Of a stretch of 64,000 bases of DNA, positions 26,669-34,495 are shown piece after piece. Origin of the DNA: Marixanthomonas sp002364245 (GTDB taxonomy: Bacteria > Bacteroidota > Bacteroidia > Flavobacteriales > Flavobacteriaceae). Within the stretch, counting starts at the first letter, position 1, and each line of letters opens with the position of its first letter. The translations under genes were made by a program, and so were the position numbers. The notes beneath the pieces were generated by a model. That model saw nothing but the letters and a program-made list of their open reading frames with translations. It searched no databases and had not been told where the DNA came from. The DNA lies in assembly GCA_963973455.1 (NCBI GenBank), contig CAXAZF010000008.1, forward strand, positions 62,001-126,000, written 5' to 3'.

Positions 26669-29124
26669 TGAGTGAAGAATTTAACATAAAAGAAATAAGC
26701 TCCTCTTTTGATATTAAGAGCCTATTGCTAAAAATAGTGGCTTATTGGCCCTTGTTTTTAATCTCGCTTGCCATAGGTTTTAGTATTGCTTATTACATAA
26801 ATGTCAGGAAATTACCGGTATATAGTATGGATACCTTGATTTCCATAAAGGACGATCAAAACCCTTTTTTTACTAGTAATACAAGTCTTACCTTTAATTG
26901 GGGAGGAACCACCGATAAAGTAAATACTGCAATTATTAACTTACGGTCTCGTTCGCACAATGAGAAAGTTGTGGAGCGACTTCAATATTATGTGAATTAT
27001 TTAAAAGATGGGGAATACCAACAAGTAAATGCATATAAAAAAACACCGTTTTTAGTAGAGGTAGATACTACTGCAGCTCAATTACTAGGACAGCAGTTTA
27101 AAATTGTTTTTAAAGATTCTCTTACATATACGCTATCTTCTGCATTCGAAGGCAAAAGCCATTCTCTTCTAAATTATCATACTAAAGAGAAAACAACTCA
27201 ATTTATCGAGGCTCAGCAATTTTCCCGTGAATATAAATTGGGCGAAAAAGTAAAACTTCCATTTCTTAGGCTTACCTTAATTCCATACCAAGAAGTAGAA
27301 GTTGTCCCTGGCGTTCCTTACTATATTTCATTTTATAATTTTGATGGGATTGTAGGTCGGTATTCCAATGTAAATGTAAGCCCCGAATCCAGAGGGGCAT
27401 CAGTTTTAAAATTATCGCTTACAGGTGCCAATAAAGCACAGTTAGTAGACTACTTGAATACTTCGGTAGAAGTATTGAGCGAAGACATGTTAGAGCGTAA
27501 AAACCTATTTGCTACCAAAACCATAAGATTTATTGACAGCAGCCTAACAGAAAAATCTCGAGAATTGGGAAGTGTAGAAGATGAATTGAATGCTTTCAGA
27601 AGTAAAAACGAAATATTCAACCTAGAGTCTGAAGGGCAAGAAATAAATAATAAATTAAACTCCTTAGATCTTAGGAAGGAGGGTGTGGAGCGGGAAATAA
27701 ACTACTATAATACACTTGAAGACTATTTGGTAAACCGGACTGACTATCGAAATGTGCCAGCACCATCTGTAGCAGGGATTCAGGAAAGTAGTGTGGTTAG
27801 TGGAGTTGGACGGATTGTAACCTTAGCTGAAGAACGAAACAAATTACAATATTCCTATAAAGAAGGAGCTCCTGTCTTTGCAGATATCGATCGTAGAATC
27901 GATGCAGTTAAAAGGGTCTTATTAGAGAACATTCGTTCATCAAAAGAGCTCAAAAATCAAGAACTATCCTCTATAAATAGTAATATAGGGCAATATGAAT
28001 CTGAAATTAGAGGATTGCCTAAAGAACAACAAGAGCTATTGAAGATTCAACGCCGTTATAACTTAAGTGAAGGTACTTACAACCTATTTTTATCTAAACG
28101 TAGTGAAGCAGGATTGGTAAAAGCCGCAAATGTAAGTGATGTATTGGTAATAGATCCAGCCAAAGATACGGGGGGTGGACAGATAGGACCCAACACCCAA
28201 TTAAATTATATAATAGCATTATTATTAGGGTTTCTTATACCTTTAGTTTTTGTGTTCTTAAGAATGTTTTTCAGTACGAAAGTAACCACATTAAAGGATA
28301 TAGAGCAAAATACTAAAATTCCTATTTTAGGAGTTATAGGCAAAAGTTATTTAGAAAATAATCTAGCGGTGGTTACCAAGCCTAAATCGGCCGTTGCCGA
28401 AGGGTTCCGCGCATTGCGCTCCAGTTTGCAGTTTATGTATAAAAAACAAGGAGTGACCGGTGCTAAAACAGTATTGGTGACCTCTTCGGTAAGTGGGGAA
28501 GGGAAAACATTTACCTCCATAAACATCGCTTCGGTTTTTGCATTGAGCGAAAAGAAAACAGTGTTGTTGGGATTGGATTTACGAAGACCAAAAATATTTG
28601 ACGATTTTGAAATAAACAACAAAGTTGGGGTTGTCAATTATTTGATTGAAGATGCTTCAGTAAACGAAATCATCCAGAAAACAAAAGTAGCACATTTAGA
28701 TGTAATTACTTCCGGACCAGTACCACCAAACCCCTCGGAACTATTAATGGGTGAAAACATGGCGCGTTTAATAGAGGAATTAAAAGAACAGTATGATTAT
28801 ATTATTTTAGATACACCTCCGCTTGGTCTAGTGGCCGATGCTCTTGAACTGCTTAAATATGCCGATGCGACAATTTATATGGTACGGCAAAATTATACAA
28901 AAAAGGGTATGTTCGATATTGTTAATGAAAAACATCGAACCGGTGAAATTACCAATATCAGTATTGTATTAAACTTTTTCCAAGAAAAAGCAAAATATGG
29001 CTATGGTTACGGCTACGGATACGGCTACGGAGGTTATGGGTATGGTAAATATGGAAATGGCTATCATCAAAACGCTAAGAAACCGTCTTTATTTACACGT
29101 ATAAAAAACCTATTTAAACGTTAA
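26668..29124 (+). CDS. Wzc-like polysaccharide co-polymerase and tyrosine autokinase
   Basis: 818 residues. Two membrane helices (about 22-45 and 510-532) flank a periplasmic Wzz domain with long coiled coils (about 280-480). The cytosolic BY-kinase has Walker A SGEGKT (about 610), A' LGLDLRRPK and Walker B YIILDTPPLGLVADA. The tail (about 777-802) has ten tyrosines in 23 residues as YG repeats, the autophosphorylation cluster. It controls chain length and export together with the Wza-like channel. Start ATG 26668 overlaps the previous stop. The last residues are basic (FTRIKNLFKR). Confidence 0.95.
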   Translation: MSEEFNIKEISSSFDIKSLLLKIVAYWPLFLISLAIGFSIAYYINVRKLPVYSMDTLISIKDDQNPFFTSNTSLTFNWGGTTDKVNTAIINLRSRSHNEKVVERLQYYVNYLKDGEYQQVNAYKKTPFLVEVDTTAAQLLGQQFKIVFKDSLTYTLSSAFEGKSHSLLNYHTKEKTTQFIEAQQFSREYKLGEKVKLPFLRLTLIPYQEVEVVPGVPYYISFYNFDGIVGRYSNVNVSPESRGASVLKLSLTGANKAQLVDYLNTSVEVLSEDMLERKNLFATKTIRFIDSSLTEKSRELGSVEDELNAFRSKNEIFNLESEGQEINNKLNSLDLRKEGVEREINYYNTLEDYLVNRTDYRNVPAPSVAGIQESSVVSGVGRIVTLAEERNKLQYSYKEGAPVFADIDRRIDAVKRVLLENIRSSKELKNQELSSINSNIGQYESEIRGLPKEQQELLKIQRRYNLSEGTYNLFLSKRSEAGLVKAANVSDVLVIDPAKDTGGGQIGPNTQLNYIIALLLGFLIPLVFVFLRMFFSTKVTTLKDIEQNTKIPILGVIGKSYLENNLAVVTKPKSAVAEGFRALRSSLQFMYKKQGVTGAKTVLVTSSVSGEGKTFTSINIASVFALSEKKTVLLGLDLRRPKIFDDFEINNKVGVVNYLIEDASVNEIIQKTKVAHLDVITSGPVPPNPSELLMGENMARLIEELKEQYDYIILDTPPLGLVADALELLKYADATIYMVRQNYTKKGMFDIVNEKHRTGEITNISIVLNFFQEKAKYGYGYGYGYGYGGYGYGKYGNGYHQNAKKPSLFTRIKNLFKR

Positions 29125-29151
29125 AGAAGCTAATTTTAGTCAACCCTTTTT

Positions 29152-29159
29152 TATTTTTG
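29152..29159 (+). promoter_or_regulatory. Flavobacterial -7 box for the nucleotide-sugar dehydrogenase gene
   Basis: TATTTTTG, a perfect TAnnTTTG, 29 bp upstream of ATG 29189, suggesting a secondary promoter inside the polysaccharide locus. Confidence 0.5.
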
Positions 29160-29188
29160 CAACTTAAGATTATAGAAATAAACTTTTT

Positions 29189-30475
29189 ATGAAAGAAAAC
29201 CCTACAATAGCTATATTGGGTTTAGGATATGTTGGCCTACCTTTGGCTGTTGCTTTTGCTTCAAAATACAAAGTTATTGGTTTTGATATCAATGAAGAAC
29301 GCATTTTAGAAATACAAAAAGGAAAAGATACCACCCAGGAGGTTTCAGAAGCCAACTTGCAAAATGTATTAAACGAAAAAGTGGATACAGGTTTAACAGT
29401 TACATCAAAACCGGAAAGTATTTTTGAAGCTTCCGTTTATATTGTAACGGTGCCTACCCCCACCAATAAGTACAACCAACCCGTTCTTATTCCTTTGGAA
29501 AAAGCGAGTGAAACGGTGGGGAAAGCCTTAAATAATGGAGATGTGGTAATATATGAATCTACAGTCTACCCTGGTGTAACCGAAGATATTTGCGTTCCAA
29601 TTTTAGAAAAAACCTCAGGGCTCCGTTTCAATATTGATTTTTATGCCGGCTACTCGCCCGAACGCATCAATCCTGGAGACAAAAAACATACGGTAACCAA
29701 TATTTTAAAAGTGACATCCGGCTCCACAGAAGAAGCTGCAGATTATATTGACACGCTTTACGCTTCGGTTATTACGGCAGGAACACATAAGGCTTCTTCT
29801 ATAAAGGTGGCAGAAGCAGCCAAAGTGATTGAAAATTCGCAAAGGGACATTAATATTGCTTTTGTAAACGAACTGTCAAAGATTTTCAGGTTGCTTGACA
29901 TTGATACAAATGAGGTATTGGAAGCGGCAGCCACTAAATGGAATTTTATAAAATATACTCCCGGTTTGGTTGGCGGCCACTGCATTGGTGTTGATCCTTA
30001 TTATCTGGCTCAAAAAGCTATGGAAGAGGGCTATAACCCTGAAATTATCTTGGCTGGAAGGCGTATGAACGACGGAATGGGTAATTATGTAGCACAGGAA
30101 GTAATAAAACTGATGATACAAAAAGATGCCAAGGTGAAGAATGGAAATATATTAGTATTGGGTATTACTTTTAAAGAAAATTGTCCAGATATACGAAATA
30201 GTAAAGTAATTGATGTGGTCACAGAATTGAAAAAATACAACCTCAATATTGATGTTTTTGATCCTTGGGCCAATCCAGATGAAGTTAAAAAAGAATTTGA
30301 AATAGAATTGCTAACAAAGGAAAACCAATTAAAAGACACGTATGATGGTCTGGTTTTAGCAGTATCTCATAATCAATTTATGACATTTCCATTAGATAGT
30401 TATTTAGCTGAAAATTCAGTAGTATTTGATGTGAAATCTTTTTATCCTATTGAAAAAACAGATGGCAGATTGTAA
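29189..30475 (+). CDS. UDP-sugar 6-dehydrogenase (TviB/WbpA-like)
   Basis: 428 residues. Rossmann motif GLGYVG at 11-16, a VPTPTNKYNQP loop, catalytic Lys in SIKVAEAAKVIENSQRD, catalytic Cys265 in GGHCIGVDPYYLAQKA, and a C-terminal UDP-binding domain (LGITFKENCPDIRNSKV). The GGHCIGVDPYYL form and the ENSQRD motif point to the UDP-N-acetylhexosamine branch (TviB, WbpA, making UDP-GlcNAcA/GalNAcA) rather than UDP-glucose dehydrogenase. Together with the next gene, a TviC/WbpP-like epimerase, it would make UDP-GalNAcA for an acidic polysaccharide, as in Vi antigen. This pathway reading is inference from family and order. Confidence 0.94.
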   Translation: MKENPTIAILGLGYVGLPLAVAFASKYKVIGFDINEERILEIQKGKDTTQEVSEANLQNVLNEKVDTGLTVTSKPESIFEASVYIVTVPTPTNKYNQPVLIPLEKASETVGKALNNGDVVIYESTVYPGVTEDICVPILEKTSGLRFNIDFYAGYSPERINPGDKKHTVTNILKVTSGSTEEAADYIDTLYASVITAGTHKASSIKVAEAAKVIENSQRDINIAFVNELSKIFRLLDIDTNEVLEAAATKWNFIKYTPGLVGGHCIGVDPYYLAQKAMEEGYNPEIILAGRRMNDGMGNYVAQEVIKLMIQKDAKVKNGNILVLGITFKENCPDIRNSKVIDVVTELKKYNLNIDVFDPWANPDEVKKEFEIELLTKENQLKDTYDGLVLAVSHNQFMTFPLDSYLAENSVVFDVKSFYPIEKTDGRL

Positions 30476-30532
30476 TTTTCGCTACAAAACGATGACCTTT
30501 ATTTACTCCTTTAGAAATAAAAAATAGTTAGA

Positions 30533-31513
30533 ATGTATAATAGTTCTTACCACTCACAAAATCTATCTAACCTTTCGTTTCTTATAACTGGAGGTGCAGG
30601 TTTTATAGGCTCTAACCTCGTGGAGTATTTGTTAAAATATGGAGCAAAAAAGGTTCGGGTATTGGATAACCTTTCAAACGGGCATTTACATAACATTTCC
30701 GAATTTAAAACCAATCAGGCATTTGAATTCATCGAAGGTGATATCCGCAACCTGCAAACTTGTAAACAAGCAATGGAAGGCATGGACTACGTATCCCATC
30801 AAGCAGCATTAGGGTCGGTGCCACGGTCCATTAATAACCCTATTATATCCAACGAAACCAATGTTTCAGGGTTTTTAAATATGCTGGTAGCTTTTAAAGA
30901 AAGTAATACGGTACAACGAATGGTCTATGCCGCTTCTAGTTCTACTTATGGTGATAGTAAGACACTTCCTAAACAAGAAGAAAAAATAGGAAATCCGCTG
31001 TCGCCGTATGCCGTCACCAAACTTGTAAATGAGCTGTATGCCGATGTTTTTGGTAAAACCTATCAAACAGACACCATAGGTTTGCGATACTTTAATGTTT
31101 TTGGGCCTAAGCAAGATCCTAATGGTGCTTATGCAGCAGTCATACCATTGTTTATGAAAGCAATAAAAGAAAACAAACCACCTATAATCCACGGTGATGG
31201 AGAACAGACCCGTGACTTCACTTATGTTGAAAATGCTGTGCAAGCTAATATACGCGCTTTTTTTGGTTCAAAAGTGGCCGCCAATCAAGTAGTTAACGTA
31301 GCGTATGGTGAACGAATTAGTTTAAATACGTTATGGGAAACATTGCAGGATATTTCAGAAAAAAAACTACAGCCCGAGTTTGGCCCTTCCAGAAAAGGTG
31401 ATGTTCGGGATTCTCTTGCTAATATTGAAAAGGCGAAAAATTTATTGGGATATGATCCTTTGTTTTCAGTCCGGGATGGTTTAAAGGTTACTTGGCAATA
31501 TTTTAAACTGTAA
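30533..31513 (+). CDS. UDP-N-acetylglucosamine 4-epimerase-like enzyme (TviC/WbpP-like)
   Basis: 326 residues of the extended SDR class. NAD motif GGAGFIG at 20-26; the family-specific HQAALGSVPRSINNP (about 89-103); catalytic Ser in AASSSTYG, then Tyr159 and Lys163 (PYAVTKLVNELY); and FGPKQDPNGAYAAVIPLFM, typical of WbpP/TviC enzymes that prefer N-acetylated UDP-hexoses. It probably works with the adjacent dehydrogenase. The gene lies 57 bp after it and 141 bp before the permease gene. Confidence 0.93.
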   Translation: MYNSSYHSQNLSNLSFLITGGAGFIGSNLVEYLLKYGAKKVRVLDNLSNGHLHNISEFKTNQAFEFIEGDIRNLQTCKQAMEGMDYVSHQAALGSVPRSINNPIISNETNVSGFLNMLVAFKESNTVQRMVYAASSSTYGDSKTLPKQEEKIGNPLSPYAVTKLVNELYADVFGKTYQTDTIGLRYFNVFGPKQDPNGAYAAVIPLFMKAIKENKPPIIHGDGEQTRDFTYVENAVQANIRAFFGSKVAANQVVNVAYGERISLNTLWETLQDISEKKLQPEFGPSRKGDVRDSLANIEKAKNLLGYDPLFSVRDGLKVTWQYFKL

Positions 31514-31654
31514 AACTTAAAAGCTTAGGATTGAGAATTGCCAACTAAACATTCCACAAGGTCTAAGCGTCTATTGGTCTAAAAACCTAACCATCTAAAT
31601 ACAAGAATTAGTATATTAGCCACTTCAACCAAAACCTTGAATGTTTGATAATAT
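31514..31654. repeat. Intergenic array of degenerate GTCTAA-like words
   Basis: The gap before the permease gene contains a run of related short words between about 31558 and 31602: GGTCTAAGC, GTCTATTG, GGTCTAAAA, ACCTAACC, ATCTAAATAC. Spacing is close to seven to nine bases. Similar loose arrays occur at 3829-3895 and 52032-52075. I take these as degenerate dispersed intergenic repeats; no function is known. Confidence 0.4.
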
Positions 31655-32500
31655 ATGGAGCTAAAGACTAAAGTATATCAAAAGGAAAATAATTTCCATA
31701 TAGGCAGACTTTTAAAAGAGAGTTTGAGCGATATGATTAGTTCTCGGTTTTTAGCGCGCCAATTAGCGGTACGCGATATTAAAGCGCAATACCGTCAATC
31801 GTATCTCGGGATCATCTGGGCTTTTATAACTCCTTTAACCACTGCATTTGTATGGATATTTTTAAATAGTTCTGGTACTATAAAAATAACCGATACTGGT
31901 ATTCCCTATCCCGTATATGCATTTTCGGGCACCTTACTTTGGTCTATTATTACCGAAGCCATCAACTCACCGACCACAAGTACCAATTCGGCCAAATCCA
32001 TTCTGTCAAAAATTAATTTTCCTAAGGAAGCGTTATTAATATCGGGAATTTATAAACTGCTATTTAACAGTTCTGTAAAAATTGTATTATTAGTGGTTTT
32101 TGTATTCTTTTATGGTGTTGGCTTTCATTGGAGTCTGTTGTTATTTCCTTTGGCTATATTAGGAGCTATTTTATTGGGGACCACAGTAGGCTTATTTTTA
32201 ACACCCATTGGGATGCTCTATAAAGATATTAGTAAAATGATTTCTTTTGGGTTGAAGTTTGTTATGTATGTAACCCCTGTGGTATATGCTATACCCAAAA
32301 GCGGTATCATGAAAACAGTTATGGAATGGAATCCGTTGACTCCTATAATTTTAACTGCTCGCGATTTGGCCGTAGGCTTGGAGCCACAATATCTTACCTA
32401 TTACTTAATAGTGTTAGCCTGTTGCATCCCGTTGTTTTTTATTGCTTTGGTCTTCTATCGTATTTCTATTCCGGTAATTGTAGAGCGGTTGAGCAGTTAG
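31655..32500 (+). CDS. ABC-2 type polysaccharide export permease (Wzm/TagG-like)
   Basis: 281 residues, six hydrophobic helices. The N-terminal amphipathic LARQLAVRDIKAQYRQSYLG, then the GIIWAFITPLTTAFVW helix and the closing FYRISIPVIVERL match permeases exporting O-antigen, capsule or teichoic acid chains. The normal partner ATPase (Wzt/TagH) should follow directly, but it is absent: after the stop comes 648 bp of decayed sequence. The gene itself looks intact, without frameshift. It may use an ATPase encoded elsewhere or may be a remnant of a truncated locus. Confidence 0.9.
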   Translation: MELKTKVYQKENNFHIGRLLKESLSDMISSRFLARQLAVRDIKAQYRQSYLGIIWAFITPLTTAFVWIFLNSSGTIKITDTGIPYPVYAFSGTLLWSIITEAINSPTTSTNSAKSILSKINFPKEALLISGIYKLLFNSSVKIVLLVVFVFFYGVGFHWSLLLFPLAILGAILLGTTVGLFLTPIGMLYKDISKMISFGLKFVMYVTPVVYAIPKSGIMKTVMEWNPLTPIILTARDLAVGLEPQYLTYYLIVLACCIPLFFIALVFYRISIPVIVERLSS

Positions 32501-32642
32501 GGGCTGATAGTGAGTTATTTGGGGTAAGTTGATTAGCTTACAATAGAATTTTAGCGTGTGCTTTATGTTTATTTATGTGCTGAACTTGTTGAGGTGGGGC
32601 TTTAGGGGGGTACTATCTCAATGCTTCCCCCGATTGTTTTAA
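32501..32642. other. Decayed non-coding stretch after the permease gene
   Basis: No credible gene. It holds CTGAACTTGTTGAGGTG at 32580-32596, a variant of the CTGAACTT/GTCGAAGTG word seen near 50940, and a weak G5/C5 inverted repeat (about 32606-32636). It forms the first part of a 648-bp stretch without an intact gene. Confidence 0.5.
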
Positions 32643-33148
32643 TTAGGCTTTAAAAATAGTTTCATTTATTGAGGTGTTCCAAGTAAGGGCCATCTTTTGT
32701 AGAAGCTCTTTCTCTTTATCGGAATGGATTACTTCAGGGAAGGCTTTGTCCACGACGTCGAGCATGATCTTTACAGCCTTGAAAGCTCTTAAAAAGGTAT
32801 ATAATAATGGGGCGGGGTAGCGATTAAAGCAATGGCCAAAGCTAATTTATCAGGGATGTCCTCGAGGGTAATAGCAATCAGAAAGCCACTGCCATTGTGG
32901 GAGCACCATTTTTTTACTAAATAATCTGAAACAGTATAAACGGCTACACCTATAAACACTACGAATAAGCTAAGTGGACGGATTTTTTTCCAATGCGGGC
33001 TTCATAGGTTTTAAAATGGAGGAAACTATAAGGACACCGCCAGCTAAGGCAACTAAAAACCCTCAGTAGTTTTAGATAGGTTACCATAAATACGCCATAA
33101 TGCTCCAAGCAATAAAGCTCCAAAAACAATTACGATAATGGTCGTCAT
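32643..33148 (-). pseudogene. ZIP-family metal transporter pseudogene, multiply frameshifted
   Basis: Minus strand from ATG 33148. Frame one reads MTTIIVIVFGALLLGALW and stops after about 31 residues; a one-base shift near 33060 continues as GFLVALAGGVLIVSSILKP; a second shift near 32980 continues as VFIGVAVYTVSDYLVKKW, then SGFLIAITLEDIPDKLALAI. The last part matches the histidine/aspartate-containing helix of ZIP transporters (pattern GxxxAIxLxxIPxxLA), with D and P kept. The tail to the TAA at 32643-32645 (about 49 residues in the frame after another stop) is not recognisable as ZIP. At least two frameshifts and one in-frame stop make it non-functional. It abuts the DinB gene stop. Confidence 0.7.
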
Positions 33149-33604
33149 TTATTTAAATAATTTGTGGGTTGTATAAAAAATATAATCGGTTATTGGCGGC
33201 TCAATATCGTGTTGTCTTAAATCTGAAATCAATTGCCCTCTGTGATGTGTAAAGTGATTGGCTATATGAAACAAAATATCCTGAATAGAATTGGTGTACG
33301 TATACCCTTTAGTATTGGTGTAAGCAATGAGGCTATTAAGGTCTTTTTTAGAAAGAATACTTAGCGTATCATTGTGGTTAGAGAGGTTCAATGCCCAACA
33401 TTTTTCAAGAGAATGCTCTTTAAAAACAGGTAAGGGGTTAGTGGACAATATACGTGAATTCCATATTTGATGGGCATTGATGCAATGAGAAAGTAAATGT
33501 ATAGAGCGCTCACTAATAGTTGTTGTGTGCTCTCTAAAAACATCGATCAATACTTGATTGTTATGTTTATGATACTCAAATATATCTTTAAAAAAGGCCT
33601 TCAT
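33149..33604 (-). CDS. DinB-like domain protein
   Basis: 151 residues of a four-helix bundle. The DinB metal-site histidines are visible: one in LLSHCINAHQIWN (about residue 39) and two in HIANHFTHHRGQLISDL (about 112-122). DinB/YfiT-like proteins are putative metal-dependent thiol transferases or hydrolases with mostly unknown substrates. Its stop lies directly beside the ATG of the ZIP pseudogene on the same strand, so the two were once a transcription unit. Length and motifs are normal for the family. Confidence 0.85.
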   Translation of the reverse strand: MKAFFKDIFEYHKHNNQVLIDVFREHTTTISERSIHLLSHCINAHQIWNSRILSTNPLPVFKEHSLEKCWALNLSNHNDTLSILSKKDLNSLIAYTNTKGYTYTNSIQDILFHIANHFTHHRGQLISDLRQHDIEPPITDYIFYTTHKLFK

Positions 33605-33680
33605 TATTTCTTCCTTAAAGGTACAACGTATTATTAAAAGTTAATAGGGAAGTACCAATATAATGAAGTGTTTATAAAAC

Positions 33681-33716
33681 AAAACAGGCCATTAAAATAA
33701 ATTAACGACCTGTTTT
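33681..33716 (-). terminator. Terminator of the 144-aa secreted protein gene
   Basis: AAAACAGG (33681-33688) pairs with CCTGTTTT (33709-33716), with further pairing inside; on the minus strand the arm ends in TTTTGTTTTA, 25 bp past the stop at 33741. Confidence 0.75.
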
Positions 33717-33740
33717 CACTAAATTAATAAATATGGAGTG

Positions 33741-34175
33741 TTACTCTTTCATAGCAATATCACTATCCATTTTAGCTACATACGAATAAAATTCTTGCAT
33801 CTTAGCCATAGCCTTATCAGGACCACCGGTAAGTTTACTCATTTCACCCATCCACTTTACATCATCTTCGGTCATTTCATAGTTTAAGGTTTCTATGCCT
33901 TTTTCTAATGGGAAAACAACAATCATATCATACTCGCCAGAAGCTAAATCGAATGACATGGGTTGTTGTGTACCACTATTTTGACCAGCTTTCATAAAAT
34001 AATCTTTGATAATGCCTTTTGCTTTATCTTTCATCATGGGTTTAAACTTCACATATGCAATGCGTACCCATTCGGGGTTCTCGTGTTTTTTTACTTTCAT
34101 TTCCTGTGCCCATACACCGCTACTACAACATAATAGTACCGCTAGGGTAAGTAAAAGAGCGTTTACTTGTTTCAT
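33741..34175 (-). CDS. Secreted protein of unknown function, 144 aa
   Basis: Signal peptide 1-23 (LLLTLAVLLCCSSGVWAQ, cleavage after VWA). The mature part starts EMKVKKHENPEWVRIAYVKF and has a compact alpha/beta look with a possible ferredoxin-like fold (conserved WVRIAYVKFKP strand, YDMIVVFPLEKG strand), like dimeric alpha-beta barrel (ABM/NIPSNAP-type) proteins. That fold guess is weak. No cysteine remains after the signal peptide. It is transcribed alone with its own terminator and is divergent from the first TPR regulator gene. Confidence 0.75.
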   Translation of the reverse strand: MKQVNALLLTLAVLLCCSSGVWAQEMKVKKHENPEWVRIAYVKFKPMMKDKAKGIIKDYFMKAGQNSGTQQPMSFDLASGEYDMIVVFPLEKGIETLNYEMTEDDVKWMGEMSKLTGGPDKAMAKMQEFYSYVAKMDSDIAMKE

Positions 34176-34469
34176 AGTGTTTATATTTAGTTATTACTAA
34201 TTGACAAATTACTTGCGTATTATTAAGACTATAAACCATTACAGTTAAATAGGCTTCTTACATAAAGTAATGAGGCACCAAAAAAATCACTAAAAAAAGT
34301 AGGGGATAGTGTGTAGGTTTTGAATACTTTAAAAGTAAATAATTTTAAGGGTTTAAACCCCGTCGTACTTGAGAATATTTTCCTACATATAACAATAGTA
34401 GCAAATTCGTGTTTATCTATAACAATATGCCACACGGTCTTGGTGTTATAAAAACAAAATCTTTATAGT
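34176..34469. other. 320-bp divergent intergenic region with a palindrome
   Basis: Between the secreted 144-aa protein gene and the first TPR/HTH gene. No credible coding frame. It contains a perfect palindrome GGGTTTAAACCC at 34349-34360 and a -7 box at 34470-34477. The palindrome could be a regulator site. Nothing else is recognised. Confidence 0.5.
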
Positions 34470-34477
34470 TAATTTTG
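34470..34477 (+). promoter_or_regulatory. Flavobacterial -7 box for the first TPR/HTH gene
   Basis: TAATTTTG, a perfect TAnnTTTG, 18 bp upstream of ATG 34496. Confidence 0.6.
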
Positions 34478-34495
34478 CCTTTTAAAGCAAACTGA

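Noticed and set aside
31557..31606. CTAA-like repeats considered as a CRISPR or tandem array
   Set aside because: Words are short, degenerate and irregularly spaced, with no spacers or cas genes.
32501..33148. A real Wzt ATPase or insertion sequence after the permease gene
   Set aside because: No Walker motifs, transposase fragments or terminal inverted repeats were found; only the ZIP pseudogene.
34229..34435. 68-residue minus-strand frame in the gap before the first TPR gene
   Set aside because: Composition is irregular, no start context is seen, and it crosses the palindrome; more likely non-coding.
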